In this document: one piece after another, positions 9,236 through 16,728 of the stretch
Numbering within the stretch: the first letter of the stretch is position 1
How the letters are laid out: every line of letters starts with the position of its first letter
Source: Salisapilia sapeloensis
Lineage: Eukaryota; Oomycota; Peronosporomycetes; Peronosporales; Salisapiliaceae
Direction of reading: 5' to 3'
DNA: 26,788 nt
Assembly: GCA_023334545.1 (NCBI GenBank)
Contig: JAADVB010000240.1
Coordinates: forward strand, 1 to 26,788
Program-made: the position numbers and the translations under genes
Notes under the pieces: model-generated
Seen by the model: the letters and a program-made list of their open reading frames with translations, nothing else
What the model was told of the DNA's origin: nothing
Database searches by the model: none

Positions 9236-10183
9236 ATGCAGCGAGGCAAGGTGCAGCTAGTGGGTGCTGGTCCGGGAGACCCGGAGCTCCTCACCATGAA
9301 GGCCTATAGAGCCATCAAAGAGGCAGACCTGGTGCTGCTCGACCGACTCGTGCCCAAGCCCATTGCAGACCTCATCACGTGTGAGATTAGGACGGCACGC
9401 AAGAGATGTGGAACGGCAGATATGGCACAGGCGGAGCTAGATGCGTGGGGATTGGATGCACTAAAGCAAGGTAAGAAAGTCGTGCGTCTCAAGAACGGCG
9501 ACCCGTTCCTCTACGGTCGCGGAGGTGAAGAAGCAGTCGTGTACTCGAATGCTGGCTTTGACGTCGAGGTCGTTCCTGGCATCTCCAGTGCCCTGTCGGC
9601 TCCACTCAGTGCTGGCATCCCACCCACCATGCGGGACATTGCAGACCAAGTGCTCGTGTGCACTGGTCACGGCAAGCAAGACCGATTCCCAAACCTGCCA
9701 GAGTACTGTCCCCACCGCACGACCATCTTCCTCATGGCCATTGGACGCATCGAGGGTCTGTGCTCCAACCTCATCCGAGACAAAGGCTACCCGCCAGAGC
9801 TTCCGGCAGCCATCATCCACTCTGCGACCATGATGGACGCCAGCACCGTTCGTAGCACATTGGACGGCATTCCAGACCAAGTGCGCAAATTGGGCATTAA
9901 ACCCCCTGGCACCTTGGTGCTGGGCAACGTTGTCAATGCGTTGACATATCTGAAGCATTACGCCGCTGTTCAAACCCATGTGGTGGATCCTGCTCTGTCT
10001 TCTGCAGCGCAGTCAGAGTACACGATTTCCTACGATCCGCTCGAGAAGCCAACGGAAACAGAGACTGAGGCAAGAGAGAATGTGCAACCGATGCCATTGT
10101 GGCTCTTTGCAGTCACCCTGCTGCCCTTCCTTGCCATCGTTTACGCCGTCGTTACCAAGATGGCACCTTTGACCTCAGCCTAA
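9236..10183 (+). CDS. cobA: Uroporphyrinogen-III C-methyltransferase (SUMT) with C-terminal membrane anchor
   Basis: A 315-aa protein. SUMT uses two S-adenosylmethionines to methylate uroporphyrinogen III at C2 and C7, giving precorrin-2, the first committed step to siroheme. Family motifs are clear: VGAGPGDPELLTMKA at residues 9-23, RLKNGDPFLYGRGGEE, then VPGISSALSAPLSAGIP, and a C-terminal TLVLGNVV block. About 250 residues is the usual single-domain length; there are no oxidase/ferrochelatase domains, so those steps need another protein. Oddly, the last about 30 residues form a hydrophobic segment (MPLWLFAVTLLPFLAIVYAV, about residues 286-305) with a short polar tail, typical of a tail-anchored membrane protein. 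The ATG at 9236 directly precedes the domain; an ATG at 9113 would add 41 residues but lies upstream of the initiator. Divergent from sulfite reductase. Confidence 0.93.
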   Translation: MQRGKVQLVGAGPGDPELLTMKAYRAIKEADLVLLDRLVPKPIADLITCEIRTARKRCGTADMAQAELDAWGLDALKQGKKVVRLKNGDPFLYGRGGEEAVVYSNAGFDVEVVPGISSALSAPLSAGIPPTMRDIADQVLVCTGHGKQDRFPNLPEYCPHRTTIFLMAIGRIEGLCSNLIRDKGYPPELPAAIIHSATMMDASTVRSTLDGIPDQVRKLGIKPPGTLVLGNVVNALTYLKHYAAVQTHVVDPALSSAAQSEYTISYDPLEKPTETETEARENVQPMPLWLFAVTLLPFLAIVYAVVTKMAPLTSA

Positions 10184-10239
10184 AGATTTTATTGTACATG
10201 GATAATCGAAAACCAATTGCATTTCAATTTTCTTCTTAT

Positions 10240-10821
10240 CTACTTTCCCATCCCTCTCTCAAGTTTCTTGATGAACTTGGCGGGATTTCCTCCGTACAGA
10301 CTCATCGGAGGCACATCCTTCGTCACGACTGCGCCACCAGCAATCACCGAGTCATCCCCGATCGTTACTCCCGGCATGATCTTCGCGCCGCCTCCAATCC
10401 ACACGTTCTTCCCGATCGTCACAGGCCTCCCACTCTCTTTACCTTGCGCCCGGAGATCCGGATCCAACGGATGCGTCGCCCCGTAAATGTGGACTCCAGG
10501 ACCAAGCTTGGTGCCATCGCCAATTTGGACTTTGCAAATGTCGAGGATGCAGCAGTCAAAGTTCATGAAGCAGTTGGTGCCCAAAAAGATGTTCTTGCCA
10601 TAATCACAGCGGAAGGGAGGCTCCACGAGCGTGGTGTCATCGGCGGAACCCATGAGTTTCTTGAGCACCGCCGTGGACTCAGGCGTGCCGATCTTGGTCT
10701 TGCTAAATTCTTCCATCAGCTCCCGAGCCTCCTTTCGCTCTCGCGAGAGCTGCTCCGTGAAAGCATCGTAGAACTCGCCATTGAGCATCTTGCGCTTCTC
10801 TTCACTCATTTCTTCCGCCAT
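10240..10821 (-). CDS. Sugar O-acetyltransferase, maltose/galactoside acetyltransferase type (LacA/Maa-like)
   Basis: A 193-aa protein of typical family length. An N-terminal Mac domain (about residues 8-60, from EKRKMLNGEFYDA) is followed by left-handed beta-helix hexapeptide repeats to about 185. The catalytic His is His117 in YGATHPLDP, and the acetyl-CoA-side signature NVWIGGGAKIMPGVTIGDDS is present, ending in YGGNPAK. These trimeric cytosolic enzymes move acetyl from acetyl-CoA to a sugar hydroxyl; the sugar cannot be told. There is no signal peptide and no intron. It is convergent with SUMT (56 bp between stops), with its promoter in the gap after the receptor kinase gene. The family is mostly bacterial with some fungal members, so an old transfer is possible but not shown. 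Confidence 0.92.
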   Translation of the reverse strand: MAEEMSEEKRKMLNGEFYDAFTEQLSRERKEARELMEEFSKTKIGTPESTAVLKKLMGSADDTTLVEPPFRCDYGKNIFLGTNCFMNFDCCILDICKVQIGDGTKLGPGVHIYGATHPLDPDLRAQGKESGRPVTIGKNVWIGGGAKIMPGVTIGDDSVIAGGAVVTKDVPPMSLYGGNPAKFIKKLERGMGK

Positions 10822-10839
10822 AACACTTGTCGCTTACCC

Positions 10840-10858
10840 GGGATATTGCGAAATGCGG
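10840..10858 (-). promoter_or_regulatory. INR+FPR core promoter of the acetyltransferase gene
   Basis: The minus strand reads CCGCATTTCGCAATATCCC, agreeing with the 19-nt oomycete INR+FPR consensus at 15-16 positions. It gives a leader of about 33 nt before the ATG at 10821. Confidence 0.6.
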
Positions 10859-11305
10859 TCTTGCTCGATACGTGCTGGAGGCTGGCGCAACCACGAAGAC
10901 AAAGGTTTCTTCAACTGCGAAGGAAGAATCGGGAGCATCTCTTGGCATATTCAAGCAAGCTGACTGAAATAAGTGCGTACTGAGGGTATCCGCATGCTTT
11001 CTACAATCACGACGAACTGGATTGCACCAATGATCATCTTGCATAAAGCGAAACATAGACATTGGATCTAGTTTTCACAGCCACATCATGCGCTATTCAA
11101 CCCACACAGACTCTTGTATAAGATACTTCAATGCCTCGACTGACGCTCTGGCTGCAACCACGTTTCATTAGGATACTACCGTCCAAAATCCTTTCGAGGA
11201 TACCATTCCCTCAGGTTACCTTTAAATCACCAAACAAACACTATCGACACTTTAGATACAAGAGTTTCCGAGCAAAAATAGTTATCTGAATTGCATTTAC
11301 ACCTG
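10859..11305. other. Intergenic: upstream of acetyltransferase and 3' flank of receptor kinase
   Basis: About 450 bp, AT-rich towards the right end, with no convincing coding frame. It should hold the kinase gene's 3' UTR and polyadenylation region and distal control sequence of the acetyltransferase gene. Confidence 0.5.
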
Positions 11306-13318
11306 CTAGGTAGATTGACGTCCCCACTTCTTTTTAATCTGTCGGAGCTGGTACGCTACTTGCATCGCTGGAGGTCGTCGACTCGCATCAAAATGAGCGC
11401 ACTGCAAAGCGATGGCAGCGACGTCCGGAGGACACCTGGGAGTGAAGAACGGCTGGAGGTCGCCCGTGGACACGCGCTGGACGACGACAACGTCCTGCAT
11501 CCTACTTCCGTCCGCATGCGTCGCATCGTCGTATGGCGGCTTGCAGGTATCAATCTCCGACAGCACGACGCCGAACGAGTAAACATCGGCAGCTTCATTG
11601 TAGCGGCTTCCAGCTAGAACCTCGGGGGCGATCCACCTCGCTGTCCCGACGCCAGCTGTGAGTGTTTCGTCGACAGACCGCTGCTTACTGACGCCAAAGT
11701 CACTCAGCTTTGCTTCCATCTTTGAGTTAATTAAGACGTTTCGAGATTTGAGATCGCGATGGATCAAAGGACGACTGAGAGAGTGGAGGTAGACGAGAGC
11801 GTCGGCAATGTCGATCGCAATGTTCATCTTGTCCGGATTCCACTCCAGCCTATAGCCCCCAGGCGCCGTCAGCAGACTCTTGAGGTCGCCCCGGTTCATG
11901 AACTCTGTGATCGCTTGGAGCGACAGTGCAGAGTACCACGATGCACCGATGAAGCGGACGATCTTCGGGTGGTCCAGCTTTGACATCATCTTGATTTCCC
12001 TCGCAAAGGTCTCTGCGTCTTCAATGGTCCTCCGCTCTTGCAGCAGCTTCTTAATCGCCACCTGTTCACCAGCGTACGTCCCTAGCCAGACTTCGCCAAA
12101 CGCTCCTTTTGACAACAACCTCTTCGCCTGGACTTCCCGGTTTTCCACTCGCAGTGCAAGCAGTTCGCGATCACCCCACGTATCGGATCCCTGCTGGTCT
12201 GCAGTATTCCCCATCGTTGGCGACGTCGCTAAGCTGTACGCCCCCTCCTGTTTACTCCTTCGTCGTCTCATGCAAAAGCACGTGATAGCGATAATAACGA
12301 GTATTAAGATGCCGACGGGGATGGCGATGGCCAGCACAAGTGTGTAGTCGCCACCGTTATCAGGGACCTCGGGTGTCTGGACGCAGACGGCACTGCCGTG
12401 TGTCGTTTTCGGTTCGTGGGTGTCTCCACAGTTGTCGGCAGTAGATGGCATGGAAAAGGTGGACAAGTCAGTTAAAAACTGGTACTGCTCCTCTGAAAGC
12501 TGGACGTTGTTCAGTCCACAGTCTTCGAGGTAGACCTCCTTCAAGCTTTTCATGCCGAAGATGACGGATGGAAAAGTATTGAGCGGGTTGCTCGTCAGAT
12601 TCAGCACCTCCAGCTTTGGGATGTCTAGATCGAAGGACTCCATCAGATTACCTCCTACATCCAGTTTCGTCAACGCATCCATGACAAAGGCATCCGGCGG
12701 TAAGTCTGTCAGGTCGTTCTTAGACAAGTCCAGCGTTCCTAGTGTCAAATCCTTCAGTTGCGGCGGAACGTCCGCCAGCTTTGCATTCGACAGCATCACG
12801 TCCGTCCAATTCTTGGGGAACGTCACGATGTTGCTGATGATTGGCGATAGATCCACGTCTCGGATGTGGAAGGTCTGGACCGTATCGGGCGTGTCGAAGA
12901 AGGTCGTATCGAGAGAGATGCTCTTGCTCTCTCCTTTCGCCAGACTGTATCGTTCGCTCGAAATGAGCTCGACTGTGTCGACCTGGGTGTCGTAGTAGGT
13001 GAAATTAATGTCGTGGATAGCAGTCAGCGGCGCTGCGACATAGTCATTTCGCCGACTAAAGTCATCAAAGACAATTCCCCACTTGGAACTCTCTCTCACG
13101 ATTGCAAACATGCACTGAAACTCAATCTCGCACGTGCCTGTCGTGCCCGGAAAGGTGTCGTAGCCTGCTTCCGTGTAGCAGTCATCCCCAGTGCTGGTAG
13201 ATGTGCATTCTAGTTTCCTCTTGGGCGAGTAGAGCATGCAACTCGCCTTGCTGCAGGTGACGGTTGGGCAGTCTTTGCTCGTGAGTAGTATCTCCTCCAC
13301 GTCTTCGCAGTCCTCCAT
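11306..13318 (-). CDS. Leucine-rich-repeat receptor-like protein kinase, TKL class
   Basis: A 670-aa intronless protein. The ectodomain has a Cys-rich N-terminus (Cys at 4, 17, 22, 27, 38, 47, 63, 69), LRRs at about 175-285 (LTLGTLDLSKNDLTDLPPDA; LEVLNLTSNPLNTFP) and a short C-terminal Cys cap. One transmembrane helix spans about 326-350, followed by RRRR. The kinase (about 398-662) looks active: glycine loop LSKGAFGEVWLG, Lys423 (VAIKK), HRDLKSRN (Asp522), DFG (540-542) and WIAPE (562-566). The first loop glycine is replaced by Ser403. It probably senses an extracellular cue and signals by Ser/Thr phosphorylation; the ligand is unknown. The predicted N-terminus has no signal peptide although the next region looks extracellular, so an upstream exon may be missing: an in-frame stop lies five codons before the ATG, and a CAG acceptor precedes it. 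Divergent from the C2-DUSP gene. Confidence 0.93.
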   Translation of the reverse strand: MEDCEDVEEILLTSKDCPTVTCSKASCMLYSPKRKLECTSTSTGDDCYTEAGYDTFPGTTGTCEIEFQCMFAIVRESSKWGIVFDDFSRRNDYVAAPLTAIHDINFTYYDTQVDTVELISSERYSLAKGESKSISLDTTFFDTPDTVQTFHIRDVDLSPIISNIVTFPKNWTDVMLSNAKLADVPPQLKDLTLGTLDLSKNDLTDLPPDAFVMDALTKLDVGGNLMESFDLDIPKLEVLNLTSNPLNTFPSVIFGMKSLKEVYLEDCGLNNVQLSEEQYQFLTDLSTFSMPSTADNCGDTHEPKTTHGSAVCVQTPEVPDNGGDYTLVLAIAIPVGILILVIIAITCFCMRRRRSKQEGAYSLATSPTMGNTADQQGSDTWGDRELLALRVENREVQAKRLLSKGAFGEVWLGTYAGEQVAIKKLLQERRTIEDAETFAREIKMMSKLDHPKIVRFIGASWYSALSLQAITEFMNRGDLKSLLTAPGGYRLEWNPDKMNIAIDIADALVYLHSLSRPLIHRDLKSRNVLINSKMEAKLSDFGVSKQRSVDETLTAGVGTARWIAPEVLAGSRYNEAADVYSFGVVLSEIDTCKPPYDDATHADGSRMQDVVVVQRVSTGDLQPFFTPRCPPDVAAIALQCAHFDASRRPPAMQVAYQLRQIKKKWGRQST

Positions 13319-13882
13319 CGCTTGACTGGATTACAAAACTAGGAAATTTGTGGTTGCTCCAACAGTCATGGGATAGGAAGCGGGTTGTCTTATTTCCCTA
13401 AGCGGGTGTTTCGTGCGACAAACGCACGACGTGTCAAGACCACTGTATGACAGGTGCCAATCCAGTCGCAGCGAAATCAAGTTGGATAGGTAGTGCGTCG
13501 TAGTAACAACGCGCCTTCCGTCATAAAGGCAGAGTAGCAGATGCTATCCAGAACGAGCTACGCCTGAGTTACTTTCTGTGTGCTCTCGACACAAGTCTTT
13601 CGAATTTGATTGGGATAACTCAGGCTACAATCGCATCTCATGCTCTCTTACGCTTCGCACCCGTGGCTTTTCGTAGTTAACCCACGTTTGCAGGATCATT
13701 TACAGATTGAACCTGCCTACTATTTACCTTTTCGACTGTGATCACCACCTCGCTAGCTCTATCTGTCCCTCCTTCTCCGCTCAAAGCATAACTAACTAGC
13801 TTGATCGAGTAAGACACACGAAAAGTGATTTTCGGCACTCGCCTCATGACCACTGCTCCGTATACTTTATTCAAGTCAGAGA
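13319..13882. other. Divergent intergenic region between receptor kinase and C2-DUSP genes
   Basis: About 560 bp serving both genes. I looked on the minus strand for a signal-peptide exon of the kinase: the short ATG frames there are not hydrophobic. No strong initiator is seen on the kinase side. A 65-codon minus frame at 13677-13874 has no recognisable content. Confidence 0.4.
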
Positions 13883-13900
13883 GCAGGTGGGTTCACTTTC
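13883..13900 (+). promoter_or_regulatory. Initiator plus GCAGGTGGGTT motif of the C2-DUSP gene
   Basis: TCACTTTC at 13893-13900 is an exact match to YCAYTTYY, about 40 nt before the ATG at 13937. Directly upstream is GCAGGTGGGTT (13883-13893), which recurs upstream of the next plus-strand gene. Confidence 0.6.
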
Positions 13901-13936
13901 CACCGACTCTCGACTCGAGACATTCCTAGTCTAAGT

Positions 13937-15257
13937 ATGCGTCGACAAGGCAATCGCAACGACGACCTCGCGCTAACTCCGAATTACGCCCAGCCGTTGC
14001 TGTCTTCAGACTTATCTGCAGAGTGGCAAGGTGCACGCGTAGATAGCATGGCCGACCCTTCCGCCGTCGTCTCGGTCTGTGCCGCATCGGCTAGAGGCCT
14101 TCGCCCACTGCACAAGAACTTTACCTCACACACCATGGTCGAAGTGTCGCTCGTGCCCAATCTCTCGGGTAACAACATGCCGCCAGAAAAAGCAAGCGCC
14201 CTTCCTCAGCGCACCAAATCGTTCGCAAACATGTCCAGCAGTCACAATGCCCAGGCCGTGGCTAGCTTTAAGTCGGAGGTTGTCAAGAGCTCATTGAATC
14301 CGATTTGGGAACTCAACGCGGACTTTGGTGAGGTGGACGCAGCCACAGTCTCGGGCGTGCGCTTCGTCGTCCGCCATATTGAGAAAATGGGCTTTATCAA
14401 GAAAGACCTTGGCATTGCCCAACTGTCGCTCCGAGACATCTTTGAGCTACGACAGGTACCTTTACGTTTCAACTGTACACATATGTATATCTGAACGATG
14501 TCTTGTAGATGGCTCCGGAAGAAAGGGAGTATGCGCTGGAACCTACGATGGAAATGCGATCACATGGCATGGTAAGCTCTCTCTCTCTCTCGTACTTTGA
14601 CTTGTCTGACGGGTGTCAAACAGGATGCAAACAGAAACTGCGGCTCTATCTTTATACGCTATAACCAGTACGGCATCACAGGTGACCAGCGAAAGCAGTC
14701 GACAGAGTCCATGCCTGCGGGTCTCGGACATGGCCTGAGCCAATCCGTGCCCAACCTCAGCAACAACACGATGGTGGCCCACGAGGACGATTTTAGCCGC
14801 AGCCTGTGTGTCATGAAGAACGACGTTCGAGCCGAGTTCCGGAAACTCAAGTCTGTGCACCGGACGACGCCGCTGCCTGGTCAGACGTGGTACGCAGTGG
14901 AAGCGGGTTGGATTGCCAACTGGCTCTGCTTCGTGACCAAGCACAAGGGAAAGGAAGCCTTCCACCCAGGCCCGGTCGACAACATGCCTCTGATTTCCGA
15001 CGCACCCGCGGATGGTACACTCCAGGTGCGGCAAGGTCTGTCGATCAAGCGCGACTTTCGTCTGATCAACAAGGAGAGCTGGCGACTGTACAAGGACAAC
15101 TACGGCGGCAGTCCTGAAATCGAGGTAGCTATTCCAGAGGACTGTGTCGACACGGACCAGTTTATCGCCGAGATGGACTTGTATGACGTCGCGCGTGTGA
15201 GTACGTCGTACTGCACTGCATGAGAGAAATTGACATTGCTAAACTAAGGAAATCTGA
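13937..15257 (+). CDS. C2 domain + DUSP domain protein, four exons
   Basis: Exons inferred: 13937-14455, 14509-14571, 14624-15196 and 15249-15257. The introns are 53, 52 and 52 bp, all in phase 0, giving 387 aa. Residues about 43-170 are C2-like (VVSVCAASARGLRPL; SSLNPIWE; DLGIAQLSLRDI), a fold that binds membranes or proteins. Residues about 278-365 look like a DUSP domain, usually found in ubiquitin-specific proteases: WYAVEAGWIANWLCFV, PGPVDNMPLI and SWRLYKDNYGGSPEIEV. No catalytic UCH Cys/His boxes are seen, so it is not a protease; an adaptor role at membranes or in ubiquitin signalling is inference. The last exon codes only Glu-Ile-stop; it rests on GTGAGT at 15197 and a TGCTAAAC branch site before CTAAG. 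If that intron is kept, the protein ends eight codons later at 15223. Confidence 0.82.
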
Positions 15258-15327
15258 GGTATCTTGCCAACGTGGTTGCTTGTTGTATTAAAAATGACAG
15301 GTTTCTGTACCTAACGGAAGAGAAGAC

Positions 15328-15347
15328 GCAGGTGGGTTGAACCCACC
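15328..15347. repeat. Palindrome GGTGGGTTGAACCCACC upstream of the membrane protein gene
   Basis: Bases 15331-15347 form a perfect 8-bp inverted repeat around one central base. The left arm with its flank, GCAGGTGGGTT (15328-15338), is identical to a motif at 13883-13893. It lies 65-84 nt before the ATG at 15412. Likely a binding site for a dimeric regulator; this is inference. Confidence 0.45.
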
Positions 15348-15411
15348 CACAACTGACTTGAGAGGGACATAAGCCATCAGTCACCACTCGGCCTTCCTCC
15401 CCACAACGCCC

Positions 15412-16500
15412 ATGCAGCCTCTTCTACCGCTTTTCACTGTATTTGGCCTGCTTGCTGTATCCGTCAATGGGCTACAGTCCAATCCGACGGCCGATGGCAA
15501 GTATACGTACTGCTGGCACATTGATCAGCCGCCGAGCGTCAGCGAGCTATCACAATCCGACAAGCTGTCCATGCACGAAGGCGACGATTGTCCTATGGTC
15601 ATGACGGTCGAGCTGTCTAATGACACCATGTACGCCTTTGACTCGGTCAAGGTCAAGTGGACCGTCCAAGCAGACTTTGACCCGTCCAAGGAACTTAATC
15701 AGACCAAACTCTCGTACGGGAAAGACTCCAAGGGCAGAGTAGCGCAGATCGTCCACTCCAACATCCACTCGTGCATCCTGGGCACCGGATGCGACCCGTT
15801 CGAAGACGGAGAAGAGCTCGAAGACAAGACCTCGAACAAGATTGCCAACATGACGTCGGACGGGTCTGACTTTGAAGACGTGCTTTTGTACACCAACCCA
15901 GGACACTACTCTGTACTAGCGCACATCATCACGCCTGATGCGAGCAACAAATCCCGCCAGTACGCCTACGCGGTCTATACCAAGCTATTGGTTGAACCCA
16001 AGAGTGCGAAACCGTCGGAGACTACGCCAGAACCCACTGCCAGCGCCACTGTCGACACAGCAGAAGAAGACGACGAGAGCGGACTGTCCACAGGCGCCTT
16101 GGCCGGCATCATCGTCGCGTGCGTCGTCGCTGTCGCTGCGCTCGTCGTCGCTGTCTTTGTTCTGCGTAGACGGAAGCGATCCGATCCGAATAACAACTAC
16201 GTTCCGCCACCTGCCTACGACGAAGCAATGCAAGGAACTGCCAAGGATGGCGGATACGGCTATCCGTCAGCGCATACCGTGGACACGAACTCGTCTGCTT
16301 TCCAGAGCGCGTGGGGAGGACCGAGCCAAGGCCCTTACAACACGAACGACTCTGCCAACTCGAACGCCATGGCATCATCCAACGTTTTGGATTCAAACCA
16401 CACCAAGCCAGGCCAATCTCTTGGTACCTACTCTGAAGCTAGTGGAGGCATGCGGGAAAGCAATCGGCCGAAACGCACGGATAGTGACATTGAACTGTGA
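15412..16500 (+). CDS. Single-pass type I membrane protein, tandem paralogue 1
   Basis: A 362-aa intronless protein of a family I do not recognise. The signal peptide is residues 1-20 (ending SVNG). The ectodomain (about 21-225) has four cysteines in the pattern CW (34), CP (60), C-x5-C (121, 127), several N-glycosylation sequons and YAYAVYT near its end, then an acidic Pro/Thr stalk. The transmembrane helix is about 228-251, introduced by GLSTGALAG and followed by LRRRKR. The cytoplasmic tail (about 110 aa) is Ser/Asn/Gly-rich with a PPPAY motif (265-269), a PPxY site of the kind bound by WW domains such as in NEDD4-type ubiquitin ligases. The Cys pattern, GLST motif and YAVY are shared with the next gene. 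A surface receptor or adhesion role is inference. Confidence 0.85.
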   Translation: MQPLLPLFTVFGLLAVSVNGLQSNPTADGKYTYCWHIDQPPSVSELSQSDKLSMHEGDDCPMVMTVELSNDTMYAFDSVKVKWTVQADFDPSKELNQTKLSYGKDSKGRVAQIVHSNIHSCILGTGCDPFEDGEELEDKTSNKIANMTSDGSDFEDVLLYTNPGHYSVLAHIITPDASNKSRQYAYAVYTKLLVEPKSAKPSETTPEPTASATVDTAEEDDESGLSTGALAGIIVACVVAVAALVVAVFVLRRRKRSDPNNNYVPPPAYDEAMQGTAKDGGYGYPSAHTVDTNSSAFQSAWGGPSQGPYNTNDSANSNAMASSNVLDSNHTKPGQSLGTYSEASGGMRESNRPKRTDSDIEL

Positions 16501-16728
16501 GAAATACAAACTTTATGCTACTTCATCATTTGACACCTCATCGTGCATGTGGCGGACGGTGGTGTAACAAGGGGCTTGGTCTTTGTTGGTCGATGAATCA
16601 ACTCGTACCGACTCGTTGTCTTGTCGCGAATGCGAAACGGGTGTTGCGGGCACGACATGGGTCAGAATCTCCTTCTTACTTACGCCAGAGGTTCTGTCTC
16701 GTGAGCCTTTATTTTTCAATTCGAAGCG

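Noticed and set aside
9461-9979. A 172-codon minus frame opposite SUMT
   Set aside because: Antisense shadow of a clearly assigned enzyme, with no motif of its own.
14577-14590. CT-repeat tract
   Set aside because: A short pyrimidine run inside a 52-bp intron; a common intron feature, not a notable repeat.
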